From an archaeon (GTDB lineage Archaea > Methanobacteriota > Methanobacteria > Methanobacteriales > Methanobacteriaceae): a stretch of DNA of 6,382 bases. The DNA lies in contig JAKSUF010000086.1 of assembly GCA_024409145.1 (NCBI GenBank), forward strand, positions 1 through 6,382. The letters are read 5' to 3'. The notes under the pieces are model-generated. The model was not told the origin of the DNA. It did no database searches and saw only the letters and a program-made list of their open reading frames with translations. The position numbers were made by a program, and so were the translations under genes. Below are positions 1 to 5,618 of this stretch, piece after piece. Numbering within the stretch: the first letter of the stretch is position 1; each line of letters starts with the position of its first letter.

Positions 1-38
1 AATATTAATTAAGTAAATAATTTTATACTTTTAAATTT

Positions 39-46
39 GTATAAAT
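39..46 (+). promoter_or_regulatory. Candidate TATA box for the winged-helix regulator gene
   Basis: GTATAAAT lies about 40 bases before the ATG. This spacing would give a transcript start near base 69 and a short leader carrying the AAGGTGTT ribosome-binding site at 72-79. A second, stronger-looking TATA string (TTATATATAAAT, about 56-67) would place the start on the ATG itself and exclude that ribosome-binding site, so the upstream box is preferred. The region is almost pure A+T, so the assignment is weak. Confidence 0.35.
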
Positions 47-85
47 TATTTAAAGTTATATATAAATTAGTAAGGTGTTAAAAAA

Positions 86-895
86 ATGAAATCATTTAAA
101 AAAAGAGGAGCTTTAACTTACTTTCAAATTTTAAGTGAAATTTCTAAACAAGAACCTCATTTAAAACAAAAAGATTTATCCGAACGTTTAGGAATTACAA
201 TCCAAGCAGTTTCAGAGAATATAAAAACTTTAACTGATTTAGGTTATATAACCTCAAAAGATGGTAGAGCTCCATATAAAATAACTCAAAAAGGTATAAC
301 TAAAGTTAAAAAAGATGCTATAACTCTTAGAAAATATTCTGATAGTGTTCTTAAAACTATGAATTATTATAAATCTGTATGGCCTGCATTAGCTACTGAA
401 GATTTAAAAGAAGGTGATACTGTAGGGTTATATATGGAGGATGGAGTTTTATATGCTTCTTTAAATACTAATTATACTGCTACTGCATCAGTTTTATATG
501 ATTCAAAAGCAGGATATGATGTGGCATTGAATAATCTTCAAGGAATTATTGATGTAAAACAAAGCCCAGTTTTAATAATTTCATTACCTCCTATTAAAGA
601 TGGTGGATCAAGATCCGTTGATTTTGATTTAGTTAAAGAAATTTATGATGAAAAATACAAAGATTATGGTATTGACCAAATTGATAGAGTTGCAGCAATG
701 GGTACTGTTTCTCATGCAGTAGCTAATAATTTAGATATTCCTATTGATATTGAATTTGCAGTTAATGAGTCTATTTTAAGTGCTGCAAGAAAAGGATTAG
801 GTGTTTTACTATTTGCTGTTGGGGACATGAGTAAAAACATCAGAAAAAAATTAGAAGATAATGATATAAAAACTGAAATTGTTAAAGTATATTAA
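86..895 (+). CDS. Winged-helix (MarR-like) transcriptional regulator with C-terminal putative sensor domain
   Basis: A 269-residue protein that is probably a cytoplasmic DNA-binding regulator. Residues about 10-70 form a winged helix-turn-helix: QKDLSERLGITIQAVSENI (28-46) is the HTH with recognition helix, followed by LGYI and a wing around SKDGRAPYKIT. This arrangement is typical of MarR/ArsR-like archaeal regulators. Residues about 75-269 are not recognised with certainty. They look like an alpha/beta domain, with strands such as VLIISLPPI, an AMGTVSHAVANN segment and GLGVLLFAVGDM near the end, so a ligand-sensing role is plausible but inferred. I recall an archaeal family of this size and architecture (possibly COG1497), unverified. 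The start is supported by AAGGTGTT at 72-79, six bases before the ATG. No membrane segment or signal peptide is visible. The gene is convergent with the purine/tetrapyrrole cluster, and its target is unknown. Confidence 0.8.
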   Translation: MKSFKKRGALTYFQILSEISKQEPHLKQKDLSERLGITIQAVSENIKTLTDLGYITSKDGRAPYKITQKGITKVKKDAITLRKYSDSVLKTMNYYKSVWPALATEDLKEGDTVGLYMEDGVLYASLNTNYTATASVLYDSKAGYDVALNNLQGIIDVKQSPVLIISLPPIKDGGSRSVDFDLVKEIYDEKYKDYGIDQIDRVAAMGTVSHAVANNLDIPIDIEFAVNESILSAARKGLGVLLFAVGDMSKNIRKKLEDNDIKTEIVKVY

Positions 896-935
896 TTGTT
901 TCATATTTTTTTAATATCTTATCTTATTTTAATTA

Positions 936-1005
936 TTTTTTAGTATTATTTAATACTTATTTTTTATAATTATTCTGTTTTTTAGTATTCTTTAATAATT
1001 ATTTT
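936..1005. repeat. 28-bp imperfect direct repeat in the convergent gap
   Basis: Bases 936-963 and 978-1005 match at 26 of 28 positions with a 42-bp offset. The differences are A948/C990 and C956/A998. Each copy starts with TTTTTTAGTATT. The first copy contains the perfect terminator hairpin; in the second copy the C-to-A change breaks the matching base pair. This looks like a duplicated terminator segment, one half of which has lost its stem. Confidence 0.6.
942..965 (+). terminator. Hairpin plus T-run terminator of the regulator gene
   Basis: AGTATT (942-947) and AATACT (952-957) form a perfect 6-bp stem with the 4-base loop ATTT, followed on the plus strand by TATTTTTT (958-965). A T-run also precedes the stem (936-941), so the structure reads as A-rich, hairpin, A-rich from the other side. 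It begins 47 bases after the stop of the regulator gene. Archaeal termination depends mainly on T-runs; the hairpin may add to it or protect the 3' end. Confidence 0.5.
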
Positions 1006-1029
1006 ATTAAATAATGTATTTTTTTAATT

Positions 1030-1055
1030 TTAATAAAAATGTGGTGGTTTATTAA
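1030..1055. repeat. 8-bp inverted repeat next to the DHH gene stop
   Basis: TTAATAAA (1030-1037) and TTTATTAA (1048-1055) form a perfect 8-bp stem around a 10-base loop containing GTGGTGG. On the plus strand it is followed by TTATTTTTTATAATT (1056-1070), the same 15 bases that follow the first stem arm at 957-971. It ends eight bases before the DHH gene stop codon. It could serve as a second terminator for plus-strand transcripts, or as a 3'-end structure for the DHH mRNA. The all-AT stem is weak. Confidence 0.4.
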
Positions 1056-1062
1056 TTATTTT

Positions 1063-2454
1063 TTATAATTCAATTTTACCTTCACATTTTTCATTCATTA
1101 ATTTTAAAAATTCTTCTTTTTTATCTTTAGGAATATATGCACCACATGCTACATTATGCCCTCCACCGTTTCCACCTAAGCTTTGAGCAACTTCTCTAAT
1201 TATATTACCAAAGTGAATTCCACTAAATGCTAAAAGTCTTGAACATCTAAGAGAAATTTTATAATCATCATTTTCATCATCAACTGGTGTAAATGCGATA
1301 ATTGGTTTTCTCCAGTCTCCATAACTTAAAATCATTCCTGCAATTGTACCTACAACATTGCTTCTTATTCCAGTACCATCAAAGTATTGGATATTTTTCA
1401 TTTGGATGATTTTATTTCCATCTTCAAGTTCCTGAATATTTTCTGCTAAATATCTTCTATGGTCTTTAGATATAACTTCAAGTAAATCTAAGAATTCCAT
1501 TCTATTTCCTTTTAATATTTCTAAAGCAACTTCTGGTGCATTATTTCTTACACATGCATTCATAGCTGTTGAAAATTCTGAAGCATCTCTTAAAAAAGTA
1601 TTCTCTTCTTCAGCTAGAAATTCATAAGTGTCTGCAACAATTAATTTAGGAATATATTGGACATATTTTTTTGGAACTTCCATAGATAACATTTTAATAA
1701 GTTCAGAAAATAATCTAGATTTTTGTGGTTTGGTTAGATCGCTTAAAGTTGTTGTTTTGTCTCCTATTTTTCTAGGGATATCTAATTTCTTCATAATAGC
1801 TATTGTTTCATTTTTATTATTTGTTATAGGTAATTTGATATCACTAAAATAAGATAATGCAACAAATAATGGTCTTGTTTGTCTTCCATATAATGATATA
1901 TCATTTGTTACAGATACAAGGCCTTCTTCAATAGCTTCTTTAAGTATATAATCATTTAAGCCTATTAATTTCCCTTCTCTGCTGTTTTGCATATCTCCAA
2001 CAGCAGCTAAAATACCAATCCAACTTAAATCTTTAAAACCAAATTCTCTTGCTAAAAGATAGCATAATCCACCACCACAAATTTCTATAGAACCATCTAA
2101 TCCATAAAAATTAGGGTTGATTTCATTATATTCAAAATCAACAGTTTTATCATAATTTATATCTCTAAGTGGGGGGTGGTGATCAAGAATAAGAATTTTA
2201 GAATCTTTTGTAGCATGTTTGGTTACTGGTTGACCAGATCCTAAATCTGAAAATATTGTTAACTCATGTTTAAGTTCTAAATCTTCAAGTTTATCCAAGT
2301 TAACAATTTCGATTTCATATGGTTTATTTAATCTTTCTAATATTATTGAAAGAATAGCTCCTGATGAAATTCCATCACAATCAGTATGACTATATATTTT
2401 AATATCTTGGGCATTTTCAATAATTTCTTTTGCTTCTTGATATTTGTATTTCAT
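1063..2454 (-). CDS. DHH/DHHA1 family phosphoesterase, RecJ-like exonuclease
   Basis: A 463-residue metal-dependent phosphoesterase of the DHH superfamily that includes RecJ, archaeal GAN and Cdc45. Motif I is HTDCDGISSGA with D25 and D27. Motif II is FSDLGSG with D70. Motif III is the signature LDHHPP with D91-H92-H93. Motif IV is GILAAVGDMQ with D154. All metal ligands are present, so it should be catalytically active. The C-terminal DHHA1 substrate-binding domain ends in GGNGGGHNVACG, with GGGH at 430-433. Known relatives degrade single-stranded DNA or RNA 5' to 3', and some archaeal members bind the GINS replication complex. Which of these applies here cannot be read from the sequence, and an oligonucleotide or c-di-nucleotide phosphodiesterase role is possible. 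No ribosome-binding site precedes the ATG, and an in-frame TAA at 2481-2479 excludes a longer start. It is last in the minus-strand cluster, 79 bp after srp19. Confidence 0.88.
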   Translation of the reverse strand: MKYKYQEAKEIIENAQDIKIYSHTDCDGISSGAILSIILERLNKPYEIEIVNLDKLEDLELKHELTIFSDLGSGQPVTKHATKDSKILILDHHPPLRDINYDKTVDFEYNEINPNFYGLDGSIEICGGGLCYLLAREFGFKDLSWIGILAAVGDMQNSREGKLIGLNDYILKEAIEEGLVSVTNDISLYGRQTRPLFVALSYFSDIKLPITNNKNETIAIMKKLDIPRKIGDKTTTLSDLTKPQKSRLFSELIKMLSMEVPKKYVQYIPKLIVADTYEFLAEEENTFLRDASEFSTAMNACVRNNAPEVALEILKGNRMEFLDLLEVISKDHRRYLAENIQELEDGNKIIQMKNIQYFDGTGIRSNVVGTIAGMILSYGDWRKPIIAFTPVDDENDDYKISLRCSRLLAFSGIHFGNIIREVAQSLGGNGGGHNVACGAYIPKDKKEEFLKLMNEKCEGKIEL

Positions 2455-2475
2455 TTCTGGAGGTAGAATATTATC

Positions 2476-2483
2476 TATTTAAA
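2476..2483 (-). promoter_or_regulatory. Candidate TATA box for the DHH gene
   Basis: On the minus strand bases 2483-2476 read TTTAAATA, a near-consensus archaeal box A. Its centre is about 25 bases before the A of the ATG at 2454, which is the usual TATA-to-start distance in archaea, so transcription may begin on the start codon. A second box, TATAAAAG (2498-2491), would give a leader of about 14 bases. Neither leader would hold a Shine-Dalgarno site. The region is AT-rich, but the spacing and the lack of a ribosome-binding site support each other. Confidence 0.45.
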
Positions 2484-2533
2484 CCCACTCCTTTTATACT
2501 TAGATGTCTTAAATTTAATTTCTGATGAATTGT

Positions 2534-2854
2534 TTATCTTCTTTTTTTATTCTTTTTATTTTGTTTTTGTTTAGATTTAAATTCTCTTTGTTCTTTGATT
2601 TTTTCACTTATATTAATTAAAATTTCTTTTTTTGAATCTTCACTTGATACAATAACTCTTCCAGATTTATTATACCATTCTCCAGGATAAGATTTTGTTG
2701 GCTCTAAAGTATATTTGTATTTTAATTTATCTAATGCAGTTTGAATTTCTTTGAGTCTTGGTTCGGATATACAATATTCTTTAGACAATTTTCTACCTTC
2801 TCCTAAAGATTTTTCAGAATCTAAATATATTGGCCAAATCATTGTTTCTTTCAT
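2534..2854 (-). CDS. srp19: Signal recognition particle subunit SRP19
   Basis: A 106-residue archaeal SRP19, which binds SRP RNA (helices 6 and 8 in the known family) and helps SRP54 assemble, so acts in co-translational protein targeting to the membrane. The N-terminal family signature is clear: IWPIYLDSEKS (6-16) followed by GRKLSK (20-25), then the P32...EI...AL helix segment, KSYPGEW (54-60) and GRVIV (65-69). The last 15 or so residues are a lysine/arginine tail (KQKQNKKNKKRR), which suits RNA binding. The length is normal or slightly long for archaea because of this tail. The start is fixed by AGGAGGT at 2867-2861, six bases before the ATG, the strongest ribosome-binding site of its type in the window. 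It lies 50 bp after hemD and 79 bp before the DHH gene. Confidence 0.95.
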   Translation of the reverse strand: MKETMIWPIYLDSEKSLGEGRKLSKEYCISEPRLKEIQTALDKLKYKYTLEPTKSYPGEWYNKSGRVIVSSEDSKKEILINISEKIKEQREFKSKQKQNKKNKKRR

Positions 2855-2904
2855 TTTTTAACCTCCTAATTTTATATGGATAATCAATAATTGTAATTGT
2901 AATT

Positions 2905-3684
2905 TTATTCATTTAATGTTTTAAACATTAAATCAATCATATCTTTTACAGTATATGTTTCAGGCATTATGTATTTAACACCATAATCTTTAAGTATTTT
3001 ACCTGTAATTGGACCTATAGATACAGTTAATGTTGGATTTGATAATTTATTAGCTAATTCTTTCTCTTCTTCTTTATCTTCACAAACATTAAATAAGTTT
3101 TTAACTGTTAAAGGACTTGTGAATGTAATTCCATCAATTTCTTCATTGATAATTTTTTTAATCAATTCTTTTATTTTAGTTGTATCTTTAGGCATTGTTG
3201 ATTTATAACTTTCAGCTAAAATAACTTCAGCTCCCATTTCTTCAAGACCTTCTGGTAAAATAGTCCTTGCAGAAAATGTACGTGGTACTCCAACAATTTT
3301 ATTATTTAAATCAATTTTTTCAAATTCTTCAAGCAACCCTTCAGCAGTATAATCTTTAGGTATTATAGATATATCTAATTCATTTTTTATAGCTAATTCT
3401 GCAGTTTTATGTCCAATAGTTGCAATTTTACATTCCGGGTTTAACTTTTCTAAAAAGTTAGGATAAAATTTAAAAAGAGATTCAATAGATGTTACAGATG
3501 TGAAAATTAACCAATCTAATTTGTCTACTTTATTCATTAATTCTTTTAATGAATCAGTATTCATTAAGGTAAGTTCTAATGTAGGGACCACATAGTAATC
3601 TCCACCATATTCTTCAATGAATTTTATTGCATTTTTAGATCTATCTTTAGGTCTTGTAATAGCTATTAATTTTTTAGATTCCAT
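2905..3684 (-). CDS. hemD: Uroporphyrinogen-III synthase
   Basis: A 259-residue HemD. It closes hydroxymethylbilane to uroporphyrinogen III with inversion of ring D, in the cytoplasm. The two-lobed family pattern is visible: ITRPKDRS (9-16) and the LIFTSVTSIESLF segment (59-71) in lobe one, IATIGHKTAE (87-96) at the hinge side, then GVPRTFSARTILPEGLEEMG, ITFTSPLTVKNLF and SIGPITGKIL (222-231) in lobe two. HemD proteins diverge widely, so the call rests on this paired pattern and on cobA lying directly upstream. The length is typical. The ATG is preceded by GGTGTG at 3694-3689, a weak match to the 16S rRNA 3' end. With CobA it supplies precorrin-2 for cobamides, F430 and siroheme. It is 69 bp after cobA and 50 bp before srp19. 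Confidence 0.93.
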   Translation of the reverse strand: MESKKLIAITRPKDRSKNAIKFIEEYGGDYYVVPTLELTLMNTDSLKELMNKVDKLDWLIFTSVTSIESLFKFYPNFLEKLNPECKIATIGHKTAELAIKNELDISIIPKDYTAEGLLEEFEKIDLNNKIVGVPRTFSARTILPEGLEEMGAEVILAESYKSTMPKDTTKIKELIKKIINEEIDGITFTSPLTVKNLFNVCEDKEEEKELANKLSNPTLTVSIGPITGKILKDYGVKYIMPETYTVKDMIDLMFKTLNE

Positions 3685-3734
3685 TTTTCACACCAATTAA
3701 TATTCTATTGATTTAATAATTTTAGAAGATTAAA

Positions 3735-3756
3735 TAAATTTAACTTATTAAATTTA
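3735..3756 (-). terminator. 9-bp hairpin starting on the cobA stop codon
   Basis: Read on the minus strand, TAAATTTAA (3756-3748) pairs perfectly with TTAAATTTA (3743-3735) around a TAAG loop. The first three bases are the cobA stop codon. A T-rich stretch (TTTAATCTTC) follows. It could be a weak terminator, an mRNA 3'-end stabiliser or a processing site between cobA and hemD. The stem is all A-T, and such repeats arise by chance in this background, so the role is uncertain. Confidence 0.35.
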
Positions 3757-4467
3757 CTTAATCTGTTTAATTTCTTTAAATACATCAATAACATTTCCAA
3801 TAACTAAAATTGCAGGAGTGTTTATATCTTTATCTGCAATTGTTTCAAGAGTTCCGAAAACAACTCTTTCATTTGGTAATGTTCCACTTTCAACAGCACA
3901 AGCAGGGGTTTTTGGGTCTCTGTATTTCATAATTTCTTCAGTATTTTCTTTAATATTTCCAATTCCCATAAGAATTACTAAAGTGTCTGCAGTATAATCC
4001 CATTTTACTTGTTTGTTTTCTTTTGTAGGATCTTCGTGTCCAGTAACAACTGTAAAAGAAGTAGCTACTCCTCTATGTGTAATTGGGAAAGCCATACTTG
4101 TAGGAGCTCCAATAGCTGAAGTAACTCCAGGTATAACTTCAAAGTCTATGTTTTCTTTAACAAGTTCGAGAAGTTCTTCTCCACCTCTTCCAAAAACAAA
4201 TGGATCTCCACCTTTTAATCTTACAACATTCTCATTTTCTTTTGCTTCTTTGATGATTAATTGATTAATTTCATCTTGAGTTTTATAATGTTCTCCTGCT
4301 TTTTTACCAACATAGATTATTTTAGCATCTTCAGGAGCATGTTCTAAGATTTTTTCATTAGCTAAGTAATCATACAATACTACATCTGCTTTATTTAATG
4401 CTTTTACAGCTTTTAATGTTATGAGGTCCGGGTCTCCAGGTCCTGCACCTACTAAATATACTGGCAT
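3754..4467 (-). CDS. cobA: Uroporphyrinogen-III C-methyltransferase (SUMT)
   Basis: A 237-residue S-adenosylmethionine-dependent methyltransferase that adds methyl groups at C2 and C7 of uroporphyrinogen III, giving precorrin-2. Family motifs are all present: VGAGPGDPDLIT (6-17), the glycine-rich loop at the SAM site; VLYDYL (30-35); VVRLKGGDPFVFGRGGEE (81-98); and VIPGVTSAIGAP (111-122), with PITHRG a little further on. It is a stand-alone SUMT: there is no CysG-type dehydrogenase/ferrochelatase domain, and the length is normal for this form. The start is supported by AGGAGTC at 4480-4474, six bases before the ATG. The product feeds cobamide, F430 and siroheme synthesis. It sits between purQ (64 bp) and hemD (69 bp), probably in one transcript with its pathway partner hemD. 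Confidence 0.96.
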   Translation of the reverse strand: MPVYLVGAGPGDPDLITLKAVKALNKADVVLYDYLANEKILEHAPEDAKIIYVGKKAGEHYKTQDEINQLIIKEAKENENVVRLKGGDPFVFGRGGEELLELVKENIDFEVIPGVTSAIGAPTSMAFPITHRGVATSFTVVTGHEDPTKENKQVKWDYTADTLVILMGIGNIKENTEEIMKYRDPKTPACAVESGTLPNERVVFGTLETIADKDINTPAILVIGNVIDVFKEIKQIK

Positions 4468-4502
4468 TATTAAGACTCCTTTTAAATATTTTTAATTTAT
4501 TC

Positions 4503-4518
4503 AAATGATTAAATGATT
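4503..4518. repeat. Tandem 8-bp repeat between purQ and cobA
   Basis: AAATGATT occurs twice in tandem (4503-4510, 4511-4518). A partial third copy, AAATGAT (4534-4540), overlaps the purQ stop codon. It is a short AT-rich repeat with no evident function, perhaps from replication slippage. Confidence 0.4.
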
Positions 4519-4531
4519 AATTTTAAGTTAT

Positions 4532-5188
4532 TTAAATGATGTCTAACATTCCTTTAAAGAATTCTAATCCATCATTGGAACCTAAAATTTTTTCAGAAGC
4601 TCTTTCAGGGTGAGGCATCATTGCACATACAAGTCCTGATTCATCACAAATAGCTGTAACTCCTTCAATAGAACCATTAGGGTTTTTACCTTCAAATTGG
4701 AGTACAATTTGTTCTTGGTCTTTTAATGTGTCAATATCTTCTTGACTATAAAATCTACCTTCTCCATGAGCTATTGGTACTTTAATAGTTTGGTTTTTAT
4801 CAAAGTTTTTAGTAAATGGGGTTCTATTAGTAGATACTTTTAAATCAACCCATTCACAGTTGAATTTAGGAACTTCATTAGTGATGAATAATCCTGGAAC
4901 AAGACCAATTTCTCCAAGAATTTGAGCACCATTACAAATTCCAAGTACTGGTTTTTCTTCTTTAACTAATGCTTTTACTCCATTAATTACTGGGGTATTA
5001 GAAGCAATTGCTCCTGCACGTAAGTAATCTCCATAGGAGAATCCTCCAGGAATTACTATTCCATCATAATTAGTTAAATCTTCATTATTCCACCAGATAT
5101 ATTCTGCTTCTCCACCTGCAAGCTCAATAGCTTTGTAAACATCACGGTCACAGTTAGATCCAGGGAATCTTATAATTCCTATTGCCAT
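4532..5188 (-). CDS. purQ: Phosphoribosylformylglycinamidine synthase subunit PurQ (glutaminase)
   Basis: A 218-residue class I glutamine amidotransferase. It releases ammonia from glutamine for the PurL subunit, which converts FGAR to FGAM in purine synthesis. RFPGSNCDRD (7-16) and IPGGFSYGDYLRAGAIA (46-62) are PurQ hallmarks. The nucleophile is C85 in VLGICNGAQIL (81-91), and the His/Glu of the catalytic triad are H193 and E195 in MMPHPERASE (190-199). The length is normal for the small-subunit form used together with PurS, rather than the fused large PurL of gammaproteobacteria. The ATG is preceded by AAGGTGT (5199-5193). Only 15 bp separate it from purS, and this ribosome-binding site lies inside that gap, so the two are very likely cotranscribed and perhaps translationally coupled. 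purL is not in the window. Confidence 0.97.
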   Translation of the reverse strand: MAIGIIRFPGSNCDRDVYKAIELAGGEAEYIWWNNEDLTNYDGIVIPGGFSYGDYLRAGAIASNTPVINGVKALVKEEKPVLGICNGAQILGEIGLVPGLFITNEVPKFNCEWVDLKVSTNRTPFTKNFDKNQTIKVPIAHGEGRFYSQEDIDTLKDQEQIVLQFEGKNPNGSIEGVTAICDESGLVCAMMPHPERASEKILGSNDGLEFFKGMLDII

Positions 5189-5203
5189 TTTTACACCTTA
5201 TAA

Positions 5204-5464
5204 TTAGTTTTTACAATCTACTTCTTCGATAGTGATTTCGTAGTTGTGGATAATTGGATTACAGAGTAATTTTTGACACATGTCATCTACTTTTTCTCTT
5301 GCAGAGTTTTCATTTTCATCTTCCATTTCAAAAGTAATGGTTTCAGAAGTTTTAGTTTCTTTAACTTCATATCCTAAAAGAGCAAGAGATCTTTCGATAG
5401 TACTTGCTTCTGGGTTTAACATTCCTTCTTTTAATGAAACATCTACTTTTACATTATACATCAT
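5204..5464 (-). CDS. purS: Phosphoribosylformylglycinamidine synthase subunit PurS
   Basis: An 86-residue PurS, the small non-catalytic subunit that bridges PurQ and PurL in the FGAM synthase complex. The sequence shows the family pattern: an initial strand YNVKVDVSLKEG (3-14), then NPEASTIERSLALLGYEV (17-34), a helix followed by LGY, then further strand/helix segments to the end. The length is typical (about 80-90). The start has a double ATG (5464 and 5461), so the protein may begin at either Met. AGGTGATT at 5476-5469, a full match to the complement of the usual archaeal 16S 3' end, is four bases from the first ATG and seven from the second. It is followed by purQ after 15 bp, and preceded by a 117-bp gap after purC. 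Confidence 0.95.
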   Translation of the reverse strand: MMYNVKVDVSLKEGMLNPEASTIERSLALLGYEVKETKTSETITFEMEDENENSAREKVDDMCQKLLCNPIIHNYEITIEEVDCKN

Positions 5465-5581
5465 TTTTAATCACCTATAAATTTTTAATATTTTAATATT
5501 CAATTATTTTAATTATTTTTTGATATTTTAGTTGAATTTAGCTTTTTTTATCGGTTAATAATTTAATTATTTTTTGATATT
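5465..5581. other. purC-purS gap with decayed purC tail copy
   Basis: At 117 bp this is the longest gap in the minus-strand cluster. Most of it is explained by a tandem duplication of the purC 3' end (listed separately). The rest (about 5477-5507) is AT-rich filler with short repeats such as AATTATTTT in tandem at 5502-5519. Just before purS is its ribosome-binding site. No convincing terminator is visible on the minus strand, so readthrough from purC into purS is plausible. Confidence 0.6.
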
Positions 5582-5618
5582 TTAGTTGAATTTAGCTTTT
5601 TCTTCATCAGATAATAAT
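5508..5618. repeat. Tandem duplication of the purC 3' end
   Basis: Bases 5508-5547 and 5562-5601 are identical over 40 positions with a 54-bp offset. Beyond the core, 5548-5562 aligns with 5602-5618 with three mismatches and a two-base gap, so the two units abut exactly. The right unit (5562-5618) holds the last codons of purC (ending KAKFN), its stop at 5584-5582 and 20 downstream bases. The left unit (5508-5562) lies wholly after the stop and carries a readable but shifted version of the same tail (LTD, then a two-base loss in the A-tract, then codons for KAKFN and TAA). This is a slippage or unequal-recombination duplication. Confidence 0.85.
5528..5561 (-). pseudogene. Decayed duplicate of the purC C-terminus
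   Basis: On the minus strand this stretch matches the final purC codons (the L-S-D...KAKFN-stop region) with a Ser-to-Thr change (TCT to ACC) and loss of two bases in the A-rich run. It has no start codon and lies after the functional stop, so it is not expected to be translated. It is a fragment created by the tandem duplication, not a gene that was once complete at this site. Confidence 0.6.

Larger units (their letters stand above)
896..1062. other. Convergent intergenic region, T-rich, non-coding
   Basis: This 167-bp gap lies between the stops of the regulator gene (+) and the DHH gene (-). It has no open reading frame of note. It holds several runs of five to seven T on the plus strand (for example 905-911, 936-941, 960-965, 978-983), which is the usual form of archaeal transcription terminators. 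It also holds a 28-bp imperfect direct repeat and two hairpins, listed separately. GTGGTGG at 1041-1047 is an isolated GC-richer string in the loop of the second hairpin. Confidence 0.7.

Noticed and set aside
32..48. Similarity of TAAATTTGTATAAATTA to the left part of the purC inverted repeat (6337-6352), hinting at a shared operator
   Set aside because: The match needs several single-base gaps and both regions are almost pure A+T, so it is not distinguishable from chance.
1041..1047. GTGGTGG in the convergent gap as part of a small RNA or riboswitch
   Set aside because: It is a single short GC-richer string in a hairpin loop; no conserved RNA architecture is visible around it.
1628..1852. 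Plus-strand open frame of 74 codons with hydrophobic stretches opposite the DHH gene
   Set aside because: Antisense to the DHH coding sequence; AT-rich antisense frames often give Phe/Ile/Leu-rich pseudo-membrane proteins. No independent support.
2459..2464. GGAGGT on the plus strand as a ribosome-binding site
   Set aside because: No start codon with a usable frame follows at suitable distance on the plus strand.
4013..4264. Plus-strand open frame of 83 codons opposite cobA
   Set aside because: A shadow of cobA with low-complexity Ser/Pro-rich translation and no family resemblance.
5280..5480. Plus-strand open frame of 66 codons opposite purS
   Set aside because: A shadow of purS; it ends in its ribosome-binding region and has no features of its own.
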